Shown: in pieces, positions 49,550-60,590 of the stretch | How the letters are laid out: each line of letters starts with the position of its first letter | Position numbering within the stretch: position 1 is the stretch's first letter | Source: Parasponia andersonii | Taxonomy: Eukaryota > Streptophyta > Magnoliopsida > Rosales > Cannabaceae | Direction of reading: 5' to 3' | Assembly (NCBI GenBank): GCA_002914805.1 | Contig: JXTB01000104.1 | Coordinates: 148,970 to 212,969 of the forward strand | Length of the DNA: 64,000 nucleotides | Position numbers and translations under genes: made by a program | Notes under the pieces: generated by a model | The model's input: the letters and a program-made list of their open reading frames with translations, nothing else | Told to the model about the DNA's origin: nothing | The model's database searches: none

Positions 49550-51343
49550 TGTTAGGATTTTTTCCCTAAAAAGCATATTTCTAATTTAATCATTTTAAGT
49601 ATAAATAACTTTCTCTTATATGCAATTATGATATTTTCTAGATTAAACTATCTTAGTTGAATAGTTTATTCATCTGAAAAAGATTCCATGACTTTATATG
49701 TGTATAATTAAAAAAATATGATTAAGTATTAGTTATGAGGAGACTTATTTCTTTATCTAAGTCTAAATGAAGTAGTTTCCAATCTGTAAATAAAGATGGA
49801 ATACTTTATTTACTATATATTGTAGTGTTTTTCTATCTCAATGGGAATGATGTGTATCAAATAATTGAAATATCTAACTTCTCATAAAAATACTAACACA
49901 ATATAAACAAGTTATGTGTATTGAACTGGACCAGGTAGTATAAAGAATTGTAGTACCGTAACTCAATTCTTATATTATCACAAACTAGCTCTTAGCATAT
50001 AGATCTTAATCCTTAATGTTTGACTGGACTTGCTTTCATGGGTTATAGCTTTTTGATTTGTTAAAAGTCTCACCTTTATGAAATTAGAGGTGAACTCTGG
50101 CATATTGGAGGTTATGGCTTATGAATTGGTGAGAACACCAAATAGTTAAGCACACTATACATTAATGCCACTTTAAGTTCTTTCAAGATTAATGGAATAA
50201 TTAAATCTAAAATCTTAGTATCCACTTTGTGAATTGGTTGATAGTTTTTTCTGAATGGCCATTGAGAACAAAATTATCGACAACATTGTTCCTTGATAGA
50301 ACGATGGTAACTTAAAGGTAAATAGGTGTTAGAGGGGTATTATGGTAATTTCACTTATCTAACTACGACATTGTATAGAGATTCTATATATGGTATAGAA
50401 CATGCTAGATTGATCGGTTAATCAAGATTAGTTGAGTAAATCTCTATAAAAGGCATGATATTTAATTTAAGAGTGCAATATTGGGTTTTTAGTGGAGTGT
50501 CCCATTTACTAATAGTATTTATATGAATACCATAATAAGAGTTATTATGTATTTATTATATTAATGGAGCTTAGATTATTTGGATCCATTAGGTCTCTTG
50601 TCTAGCACAATTAAACTCATTAATTGGTTGGTGGTATTCGTGAAATTAGTTTCATAAAACTGTATAAAATAATGATTTTACATAGAAGTTGGTATTTTTA
50701 TAAATAAGTTACGTGAGTTGGACATACTTATAAACATATATTGAAAGCCCAAATTGGAAATCAAGTCCAATTCTAGTTGGAATAGGGTTAGTAGTTTTTG
50801 GCCCCATATATATAAGATATATGAGAGAAAAAACTGTATAGTAATTCTAAGAGTACTATATGCATAGACACAGGGAGAGAGGGAGAAAAATCGGCCAAGG
50901 CTGAGATAGAGAGGAGAGAAAAAATTTCCTACTATCTCACAGTCCCATCTCACATCCTGGTGTTCTATCGGATCAAGAAGGCGTTCTTGATCATTCTCCA
51001 ACATAGGTTTCAACTTAGTGCCCACTCATCTCATCAATCAAAATCAATAGCATAGACAAGAAGATCTAGAGTTGGAGGTTTGATTATCATCAACAAGGAG
51101 ATCAAGGAGGAGTACGCTACAAGAGGTAAACCCTAATCTCGTCTCTAGGGATTTTGTATCTAGATTTGATTTATATTGTACATGATCCTGTATATGATGC
51201 ATATGTGTTATATGGTTATGAAAAACTGTTTTCATATAAAAAAATTTAAAACCTAAATCCGGTGCGTTCATGATATGATCATGTATTTTCCAAATCTGCA
51301 TGCATGCATGATTTTCCTAAGTGTTAGGTCAATTTTTCCTACA
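49550..51343 (+). repeat. 3' LTR of copia element 2 (1,794 bp)
   Basis: TGTTAGGATTTTTTCCC...CCTACA, preceded by the purine-rich 'aagtggaagat'. A TATA-like 'catatatataagata' lies at about 50803–50817. The LTR is long for copia. An inverted solo copy lies at 56015–57860. Confidence 0.88.
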
Positions 51344-51348
51344 CACCC

Positions 51349-51710
51349 ATCTCATATACTCTAAGTGAAACATTAGTGAGTTCTCTTTGAATGAGATCTC
51401 GTACCTTGGCAATGTCCGAATGAAGGGACTCAATCTCGTGCCTTAAGTCGGCCTCTAGCCTACCAAGCATATCTTTGATGCCGCTGTGGATCTCTGTATC
51501 CTCGGTCTCCAAACTATCGCAATGGTCATCTAGATCGTTTACACGTTCACCCAACGTGCCCAAGATGGACCCTAGTCGGGATACTTTAGACTCTAAGTTA
51601 GTCACCATGTCCCTCGACTTACCACGGATAGCACCCTTCTTCCCTTCATCACACCCATATTCAGAAGCACTAACTTCAGCGGGGTTAGGAGTTGTAGCCA
51701 TGGTCTTCAT
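51349..51710 (-). pseudogene. Gypsy element gag, N-terminal part
   Basis: The minus-strand frame from about 51710 is a helical, coiled-coil-rich segment (VTNLESKVSRLGSILGTLGE) running to VYEMG, where the copia 3' LTR begins. Across the insertion the frame continues into 47266 downward as SDLAVCK-type sequence. Confidence 0.8.
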
Positions 51711-51749
51711 ATAAACAATGGAACTACCAAGATATAACGAGCAACCAAA

Positions 51750-51761
51750 GCTCTGATACTA
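51750..51761 (-). other. Primer-binding site of the gypsy element
   Basis: The minus strand reads TAGTATCAGAGC, one base off the initiator-Met-tRNA PBS TGGTATCAGAGC, three bases inside the LTR. Confidence 0.85.
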
Positions 51762-51764
51762 TAT

Positions 51765-52419
51765 TGTCACGACCCTAGTCTCAAACTAGACAATCGTGCG
51801 ATATTTAGTGCAGTCCGTCGTACTAAGTCAGCCTACCAACACTCAAGAAAGGGATTTAAAGTAAGCTGTGAGATAAAGTGACAAACGATAAAAGAGTTTG
51901 AGTAAATAAATACTTTGTATTACTCTTAGAATGCTTACAATTCTCACAAATGGGATTTATGTACAAATTAACCCAAGAGATCCTTTATATAGACAAAACC
52001 TAAACCAACTAAGGGTTATGATCGTGCCAAGTGGCATGATCTTATAAAGGATCTAGAGTATTCTCAAATAAAGTGGTAATATCTACAAAGATATTTACAT
52101 AGAGAAATCTAGAACAAGCATGGCCTAGATCCTTCTAAGAGGTTCACCTATCATCTTGGCTCTTCCAAGTCATTCTAGGAGCATCTAGGACTGTCCAACC
52201 TATCTAGTACCATCTGGCCTTATCTAAAGCCTCCTAGGACTTAGTAGCACCATCTAGAGTATTCTAGCATGACCAAGACCTCTCTTGATCATTCTGGAAG
52301 TGTCCATCACATTCTAAGGCCTTCCTCTATCTTTTTGGGTGAGCAGTATATATAGAGAACTTTAGAGCCATAAGCAGCAACATTTGGATTTTGGAGAGCC
52401 AAATGAGCAGGGCGTAACA
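51765..52419 (-). repeat. Right (5') LTR of the gypsy element, 655 bp
   Basis: On the minus strand it begins TGTTACGCCC and ends GGGTCGTGACA. A TATA box (TATATAAA) lies at 51991–51984 on the minus strand. It is complete, unlike the left copy. Confidence 0.88.
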
Positions 52420-52532
52420 GAAATCTCATATAACTAGAAGTCTAAGATTCGATAAGTTACAGTAAAAATATATGTTCTGAAAATTAATACCAAATATATT
52501 CCAAAAGCTAATAGGAAGTCTAAGACTTGAAT

Positions 52533-53308
52533 ATAAGTGGCAATCCATGTTGTCATGTCATGTTGAAATATATGTATAACGAACAACTACTAAACTCAAA
52601 TATGATACTTTTATTATTTGTGTCATCATTTGTAGACCTATACACTTGATATATACACTAAATAAACATGTTAACTTATGAATAATATATTTAACATGTT
52701 ACTTAAACAGGGTTGTATTCAAGTCGTGTTTAACCTAATATGATCTACTAACTTGTTTACCACTTTATTTAAAAGGTTGTATTCAAGTCGTATTCAACTT
52801 AATATGACCTACTTACATATTTACTATTTAGCCCATTAATCGAACTCAGTTTAACCCGTTAATGCTAAATATATCTTGTTTAGTTTAATCTCACACAATT
52901 AAGTTTAATACTTCATTTATTTCATATATCCAATATAACCTAATATAATATATAACTTATTTAAATTTTCTAATAAAACTAATCAACTATAATCATTCGG
53001 ATAAATATAATATGTAACCCAAGGTTTAAAACTAAAATAAAACTTTCAAGTTTCAATAAATAAATATCTTAAGGAAATTTTAAGTCCTAACACACGTAAT
53101 ATAATATAAAATATCAAAAAAGTTAATCGACACTAATGTGTTAATTTCAGGTTTAGCAGGGTAACCTGATTTACACTTGTTATTTAATCGGATTGACTTA
53201 GGTTTACCATGTTTTTTATCTGTACTTTTTTAAGACAAACCCAAACTCACTAATTTTATGCAGGTTTCAAGTTATATTATCGTGTTGTGACTTGAATTAT
53301 CGCCCCTA
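52533..53308 (+). mobile_element. hAT-like MITE, copy 2
   Basis: The left end 'ataagtggcaatccatgttg' and right end 'gaattatcgcccctag' (reverse complement CTAGGGGCGATAATTC) are diverged forms of the TAGGGGTGGCAATT terminus. The interior has 'aacccgttaatgctaaata' and 'tatcgtgttgtgacttgaat', matching the right end of the copy at 34839–35389. It is non-coding. Confidence 0.55.
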
Positions 53309-54839
53309 GACTTGATAGGGCATATGGAATTGTAAACTGTACGGATGGTTTTTACCTTGTACAATGGACATTCAGATACTAAGTTTAAATCTAATTTTTA
53401 TTAGTTGTGAAATTCATGAGTTGACAAGAATTATTGGAAAGTCTTTTGCCACAACAAATTGGAAAAACACTAATATAAAGGTGCAGAATTGTTATCTTCA
53501 ATGTGTAATATTATATGTTTCACATAGTTCAATTTTCTTGATTATAAATCTTGTACACTAATATTTGATCGAATAATAAATAATACAAAAACAAGATCAA
53601 TATTACATGATAAATAATGACAAAGAGTATTAAGACAAATAAATTAAATTTGAAAGAAAAAATCTAAAGTGAATGAAACTGTAAAAGTTTTACATAGCTA
53701 AAAAATGCGTATGTGTATACTTAGTTTTTAATAAAAAGTAAGTACTTTATACGTACATTTGAGAAAAAATACATAACTTGGCCGTATAATTCAATGATAA
53801 ATATGTGTGGATATAAGATTTGTACTATATATAAAATTACTAACTATGCTTAATTTGTACGAATTCTGCTAAAATATCTCACATTTAAAATACTATAACA
53901 AATCCATGTTAGAGTTCACGTATCAAGCGGTGAAATATGAAAGAATAAGAGAATTATATTACTAACACTCTTCTGATTTGATTAATGAATCTTCTGATTT
54001 GATTAATGAAGAATGTTATATATGAGCACTCTCTTTATCACTCTTTTATATATTTTTATGTCTCGCTACTTAATAAGTTGACACAATAAATATAGCATAT
54101 TTTATTAATATATGAATTATTGTTAGAGTCAATATGTCAAACAGTCAAATATGAGAGCGTGAAAAGTACTGATAAGAGACTAATGCTAGAACTCTTCTCT
54201 GATTAACGGCCAATGGACTAACTAATATAAAATGAATATAAAAAGACTGGTAGAACCAAAATTGGGAAGTTGGCCTTCTTGGGAAAATCAATGAGTAAGA
54301 AAGATCGGCTATATGTACACACGAAATCAAAGATAAGTGTTTGCATTATTTATATCATAAAGTTTATGACTACTTCCGAAGGTTTCGCCCTCTTAGCATT
54401 TGAGTGCCTTCAACCAGCACAATATTGGTGCCTCAATTGCACTTTGATTGTGTTTTATTTTTCTGCTGGTCCCACCAAACCTCGCTATTAATTGTTTGTT
54501 AAACACTTAATTCAAATCATTTGTCTAATTTAAGTGTCCTAATCAATATCCAATTCAACAAATACCATACTGCTTTTTTATTTTAGAAATTAAAGTGAAT
54601 AATCAATTTTCAAATCATGCATCGTCAATCTATTAGTGAATATGAATTACTTCTACATGAATGATAGTACATTACAATATAATTATAATTGTGCTAAATG
54701 CATAATATCTATAAGTTTTGATGACAATTTTTTATTTTATTTTATTTTATTTATTTGTTTCTAAAGATATAAATGAATTACGAAAATTTTCCAAATAACA
54801 TTTTTAATCATCACCCTTCATTTTATTTTCGAAAACAAA
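53309..54839. other. Gene-free AT-rich DNA
   Basis: No gene is seen. A 21-bp direct repeat ('cttctgatttgattaatgaa') lies at about 53970–54011. Segments near 53880–53960 and 54130–54190 resemble each other and 58925–59000 ('tagagttca...gaaatatgaaag'), so remnants of another dispersed repeat are present. Confidence 0.45.
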
Positions 54840-57800
54840 TATTACAACAAAAATATGGATTAGTGGCATTTTATTTTGTAATATTTACACAAAAATGTCA
54901 TTGTTATAGTATTTAGTAGCATTTGCTTAAAAATATCACCAAATTTATATTCAATGACATTTTTCAAATGTCATTGATATTTTAATTTGGCCGCACTTAT
55001 GAAAATACTACTAAAATTTATCTCTAATGGCTTTTTTTAAATGATATTAATATTTTTATTTGGTGTCACTTCGAAAATGTCGGTAAATCTAAATTTAGTG
55101 GGTATCTCTAAAATGCCACTAAATTTTAGATTTAATGAAATTTTAAAACGTCACTTATTTATTTTTAAATAATTAATTATTTTAATAATAATAGTAAAGT
55201 GAAAGTATAATTTGAAATGTGTTTATATGCATGAAGTTACTTGTTTAAAACATCAAACAAAATTCGAAAAAAATATTAATATTTTGCGTTTCTGTCTATT
55301 TTTATTTTAATTTTTAATTATTTTTACATATTAGTTAACATTCAAGTTGACGTACTCATCATATTCAATTTAGTTAAATTTTAGTTTTCTTAAAAACACT
55401 ACAGTAAACACACTGTAGTAGTGGAGTGCGTCAATGTGATCATATGAGTCATCTTCAGCTTTTATTTCATATATATATAAGTAATTTTTGTTTTGAATTA
55501 TCAATTTTTTTTAACATTTTCTTTGTATTATTTGTTAGCTTTACTTATTTAATTAAAAGGGCTCATCTGATACAACTCATTTATAGAGAAAAAGAAAGTG
55601 ATTTAGGTAAAATCAAGAGGAAAAAAAAAAAAGCAAATCTTCTATCTTTTTTCTTTTTGCTTCTATAGGAAACCTCTGTATTATTTTTCCATCGCAAAAT
55701 AATATTTATTTGTTTGTTTTTCTAGAATCTAACGAGAGACATAGAGATGAGTGTAAGGACTATATAAGCAATGTCGATTTTTTTCTTTTATTCATTTTTC
55801 TAAAATCCAATGAGCTACATGTCGATCGATGAGAAAGACACAAGGACTACTTATGCAAAGTCAAGATTTTTAATTCACTATTTTAGCAATGATCTATTTT
55901 TGTAGCCTTTAAATACATTTTTGTGTAATTTTGAATTCATATAAAATTAAATATTTTTATTAGTCAATAATCTATTTATTATTGAATTTATAGTTTTGTT
56001 CTACTTTTTATTACTGATATATAGACTAATACTTAGGAAAAATCTTACATGTATGCAAACTATGGAAAATACATGATCACATCATGAGCATAAAAAATTA
56101 GCGGATTTAGGTTTTAAAATTTTTACATGAAAACAGTATTCATAATCACAGAACATGCATATATCATATACATGATCATGTATAACATAAATCAAATCTA
56201 GATACATAAACCCTAGAGATAATATTAGAGTTTACCTCTTGTATGTATTCCTCCTAGATCTTCTTGTTGATGGTGATCAAATCTCTAATCCTATATCTTT
56301 TTGTCTATGCTCCTGCTTTTGGTTGATGAGGCAAGTGGGTACTAAGTTTAATCTTTCGTTGGAGAACGATCAAAAACACATTCTTAATCCTTTGGAACAC
56401 CGAGATGTTAAATGAGACTATGAGGTTATAGAAAACTTTTTCTCCCTCTCTTTCTTAGCCTTTGGTCGAAATTCACTCACACACACACTCTTTATATGTT
56501 TTTCATGAAACATTACTAGGGTTATTGTGTAGTTTTTTCTCTCATATATCTTATATATATATAGTAAAAAATTGTTGACTCTAGTCCAATTAGAATTGAG
56601 CTTGTTCTCCAATTTGGGCTTTGAATGTATTTTTATAGATATGTCCAACTCATATAATTTATTTATAAAAATACCAACTTTTATATAGAGTAATTATTTT
56701 ACACAGTTTTATGAAACTAATTTCACAAATACCATCAACTAATTAATGAGTTTTGTTGAGCTAGACATTAATGAGTTTTGTTGAGCTAGACAAAGGACCT
56801 AATGGATCCAAATAATCTAAGCTCTAATAGTATGATAAATACATAATAATTCTTATTATGGTATTTATATAAATACTATTAGTAAAAGGGACACTCCACT
56901 AAAGACCCAATACTGCACTCTTAGATTAAATGCTATGTATTTTATAGAGATTTAATCAACTAGCCTTGATTAAGTGATCCATCTAATATATTCTATGCCA
57001 CATGTAAAATCTCTATACAATGTCGTACTTTAATAGATGAAATTACGGCAATACCCCTCAGACACATATTTACCTTTAAGTTACTATCTTTTTATCAAGG
57101 AATAATATTGTCAATAATTTTATTCTCAATCAATAATTTTGTTCTCAATAGTAATTTAGACAAAATTATTAACCAATTCACAAAGTAAATAATAAAATCT
57201 TAGATTTAATTATTCTATGAATCTTAAAAGACTTTAAAGTGGCATTAATATATAGTGTTCTTAACTATTTGGTGTTCCCGTTAATTTATAAGCCATAACC
57301 TCGAATATGCCAGAGTTCGCCTCCAATTTCATAGATTCTAGTTTTTTTAACAAATTAAAAGGTTATAACCCATGAAAGTAAGTCCAGTCAAACATCAAGG
57401 ATTAAGATCTATATACTAAGAGCTAGTTTGTAATAATATAAGAATTGAGTTACGACACTCCAATTCTTTATATTACCTGGTCCAGTTCAATAAACATAAC
57501 TTGTTTATGTTGTATTAGTGTTTCTATGAGAAGTCAGATGCTTCAACGATTTGAGACACATCATTCCCTTTGAGATAAACAAACATTACAATATTTAGTA
57601 AATAAAGTATTCTATCCTTATTTACATATTATGAACTAGTTGAATTAGTCTTAGATAAAGAACAAGTCTCCTCATAACTAATACTTAATCATATTTGTTT
57701 AATTATACACAAATAAAGTCATGGAATCTTTTTCAGATAAATTAACTATTCAATTGGGATAGTTTAATCTAGCAAATATCATAATTGCATATAAAAGAAA

Positions 57801-58420
57801 GTTGTTTATACTAAAAGGATAAAATTGGAAATCTACTTTTTTGAGACAAATATCCCAACATTCATTGTGGTAAATATTATATTAAAGTTATTACTTCAAT
57901 TATAAAATAGTAAAATATAAAAAGAAATTGAGATAAAATAAGTCGATTAATTATTTACAAGTAATACATACATTTACGTATAATAATTTGCTTGCATTCA
58001 AATATTGTTGGTAGAATATATTTTTTATTGATTATTAAATAAAAAATCTATATTATATAATTTTTTCTAAAAAAACATTTTAATAGCTTACAATGGATTT
58101 TCTTGGTGTGATTTAGATTAGTAATAATTTTTTTCAAATGTCATTAATATAGCTTAATAACATTTTTAAAACACAACTAAAACTTTTCTTTTATACTTTC
58201 AAAATATTTTTTATTTATTAACTTAAATAATTAAGTGATATTCGAAAATGTCACTAATATAATATAGTAGCAATTTTAATGCCACTAAAATGGATGGTAT
58301 AGTGACATTTGTCATTAGGCTTTTAGTGGTACGAGCATCTTTAACATTTGCTACAAATGTCACTAAGTTCACAGATGCCACTAAAAATAAATAACATGTA
58401 TGAGGATTTTTGTTGTAGTG
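54840..58420. mobile_element. Non-autonomous CACTA-like (En/Spm) DNA transposon
   Basis: The right end is 'tttttgttgtagtg', the inverted form of CACTACAACAAAAA. The left end is tATTACAACAAAAAT, the same terminus with two C-to-T changes. Next to both ends are many copies of 'tagtggcattt', 'aaatgtcattgat' and 'atgtcactaa' words, the subterminal repeats typical of plant CACTA elements. No transposase is seen. A solo LTR fills 56015–57860, leaving about 1.7 kb of element sequence. Confidence 0.72.
56015..57860 (-). repeat. Inverted solo LTR of the copia element 2 family
   Basis: The reverse complement aligns from TGTTGGGATATTTGTC to the end of the 1.79-kb LTR at 49550–51343, including the 'ggaccaggtaatataaagaa' block and the 'tacatgatcatgtatat' region. 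No internal sequence is attached, which fits LTR–LTR recombination. The left boundary is approximate and target duplications are not clear. Confidence 0.85.
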
Positions 58421-58694
58421 AGAGAATAAAACTAAAACCCTAGATATGCCATAATTTTATATTAATTTATCCTCACATGTGATCATGGTAAATTTGTTTT
58501 TATATATTTAGATTTATGGTCAATTTTTCTCACATGATTCTATGCTTGTGTGAAATTTGTTTAAGTTTTCTTGGTTTTTTTTTTTTTTTTGGTATTGTCA
58601 TTTATGGTTTTTGTTATATGGCTCGTAAGATACGAATATACAAGATTCTATACCGATGAATATCAATTTATGCAGAAGACTAGTTTATTTTTCT

Positions 58695-58820
58695 CCCTAA
58701 TTGTTAGTAAATCTCTACCGTTCGTAAATTATTGTTTTTCAGGCTGTTTGACATTTTCCCTAATTGTTAGTAAATCTCTACCGTTCGTAAATTATTGTTT
58801 TTCAGGCTGTTTGACATTTT
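58695..58820. repeat. 63-bp tandem duplication
   Basis: 58695–58757 and 58758–58820 are identical or nearly so ('ccctaattgttagtaaatct' through 'caggctgtttgaca'). The length is a multiple of three, which makes an open frame run through it by chance. Confidence 0.9.
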
Positions 58821-59400
58821 TTCCCAAGTAGGTTGACTGATTATATATTGTTATGAATTAAAGAGTGCTATCTTTTTGCACTTTCCTATCTCATCTCATT
58901 ACCTAAATATGCAGACTCTATTAAAATATCTCATATTTTAATAATATTTCGAAACATAATAGAGTTCATATATTAATCAATGAGATTAAAGAGTGGAAAA
59001 GAATGTAAATTTAATATTGAGATTATGTGTAATTTGATGTTTATAGTTGATTTATATATAGTGTATGATATTAATTTTGGTCTATTACAAATATATCCCC
59101 TTTAGGTTTTTATTTTATTAAAATTCAATCATACGTTCTTACAAACCACACTTCTCCATGTAATTGCAACATAAAATTTTAATTTCACTTCTAGAAGTTC
59201 TAATTTTGGGGAATTAGTGTTAATTGGCGAAAACACACTTCTCATTAATGTTTTAAAACAAATTATTCTCAAATAATTTCTAAATTATTAAAATACCATT
59301 AACAATTACCAAGAAATTGAGAGAGAATACACATTTTTTTAAAAATTAATTTAGATTTTTTTGGAAATAATTTTCAGTTTAAAACACTAAAGAAAATGGA

Positions 59401-59510
59401 GATTTCGTCGATGAAAGATTTTTTCTAATTAAGAGCATGAAGATTCATCGATTAAAGCTTTTTCCTAATTAAGAGCGTGAAGATTCATCGATTAAAGCTT
59501 TTTCCTAATA
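59401..59510. repeat. 40-bp tandem repeat, about 2.75 copies
   Basis: Units start at 59401, 59441 and 59481, each with 'ttcatcgattaaagcttttt'-type sequence. The first copy is the most diverged. Confidence 0.85.
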
Positions 59511-60368
59511 ATTAGACGCTTTATAAATGAAATTAAACTTTTACGTGCAGACCTATGATTAAAGTGTAGTTTCTAAAATTACCAGAGGAACGTTTCCTCT
59601 AGGTAACATTAAAAGAAAAAGTGTAATTTCTAAGAAAAAATGGTTGAATTTTAAAAATGAATTTCTAAAGAAGATATTATTTGTATTACCTTTTTAAATT
59701 TGTGTTGTATATTTCGTTAGAGGACAATAATAATGGGCTAGGCCGAATAGATCGGCTTGGACCTAAGGGGGGTGTGTAGCTGTTTTTTTTTTTTAATAAA
59801 TAATTTGTAATTGAAATATTAAAGGGAAATTAGACGACACTTTTAGAAAAACATTTGAAAAATAAGGTGATTTGCGTTTCTTTAGGTATGGTATAGTTTT
59901 TATTAGAAAAATGTCATTTTTAAAAAATATTTAGAAAAATAATCAGTAACTGGAAACCAGAGATATTATAACTACTAATTAGTGACTGATACCAGTTTTC
60001 ACTACTAACTATTTTAAAAAAAAAATTATTTAAAAGATAATATTTTTCTATTTTTTTAAAAAAAAGATATTTTTCTAATAAAATCTTACAAAAGTTTGAA
60101 AAAAAAGGCTGATTTCTGTATTTTTTTTTTGAAATTGTTTTTTGGGCTTATGGTAAAAGTGTTAGAAACCCAATATTAGTTTAGAGTAAGGCCGGCAGGC
60201 CCGGCTGTCCTTTGTCCAAGCCGGCTTTAAGGGTTTTGTTTTGTTTGTTTTTTTTTTGAAAAACAGCGGGCTATAGGGTTGAACTAGACCTTAGCACCTA
60301 AATTTTGGCCCGTTCCGGCCTGACAGGGCCGATTTGACAGTGCTATAACTATTTCTTCTTGAAATAAA

Positions 60369-60376
60369 TATATAAA
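60369..60376 (+). promoter_or_regulatory. Candidate TATA box of the GEM-like gene
   Basis: 'tatataaa' lies about 215 bp before the ATG. A CT-rich tract at about 60556–60571 in the presumed leader is the kind of Y-patch often seen in plant promoters. Confidence 0.35.
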
Positions 60377-60590
60377 GCAGAAAAGCCTTTGATTATTAAT
60401 AAAAAAAACACAAGAATCGAGTTAAGGTGAGAAACGGTAATGATGCCAATGAGATAGTTGACTAATTGACCCAACCTTTCAGCCGTCCAAACTTCAAACT
60501 TTGGAGAATTGGTTCCCTTTCTTTCCCCCTCTCGACTCTTCCTTCCTTCCTTGCACTCTCTCTCTCTCTCTGACCCCAAAAAAACCGAAG

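Larger units (their letters stand above)
47272..51343 (+). mobile_element. Ty1/copia element 2, deletion derivative nested in gypsy gag
   Basis: It starts TGTTTGGATTTTT at 47272 and its 3' LTR ends CCTACA at 51343. The flanking pentamers tacct (47267–47271) and caccc (51344–51348) differ by two transitions and fit a 5-bp target duplication. The interior keeps only protease/integrase remnants. The 5' LTR is cut at 48004, and PBS, gag, RT and RNase H are absent. Confidence 0.85.
39800..52419 (-). mobile_element. Ty3/gypsy LTR retrotransposon on the minus strand, host of two nested copia elements
   Basis: The LTR copies at 39800–40299 (truncated) and 51765–52419 start TGTCACGACCC and, where complete, end GGGCGTAACA. 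An iMet-type PBS lies just inside the right LTR. On the minus strand follow gag, protease, RT, RNase H and integrase core. Two copia elements interrupt it: one in the left LTR/integrase end, one in gag. The integrase C-terminus, 3' untranslated region and about 155 bp of the left LTR are missing at the first junction. Gag and RT style fit chromovirus-type gypsy, but no chromodomain survives to prove it. It is an inactive relic. Confidence 0.88.
58421..60590. other. Intergenic DNA and 5' flank of the GEM-like gene
   Basis: No supported gene. It holds a 63-bp tandem duplication (58695–58820), a 40-bp repeat in 2.75 copies (59401–59510) and GC-rich words at 60190–60330 ('ggccggcaggcccggct', 'ggcccgttccggcctgacag') that look like a repeat fragment. 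Confidence 0.5.

Noticed and set aside
60501..60590. N-terminal extension of the GEM-like protein
   Set aside because: The upstream in-frame codon is TTG, and the first ATG is at 60591. The extension is CT-repeat leader sequence.
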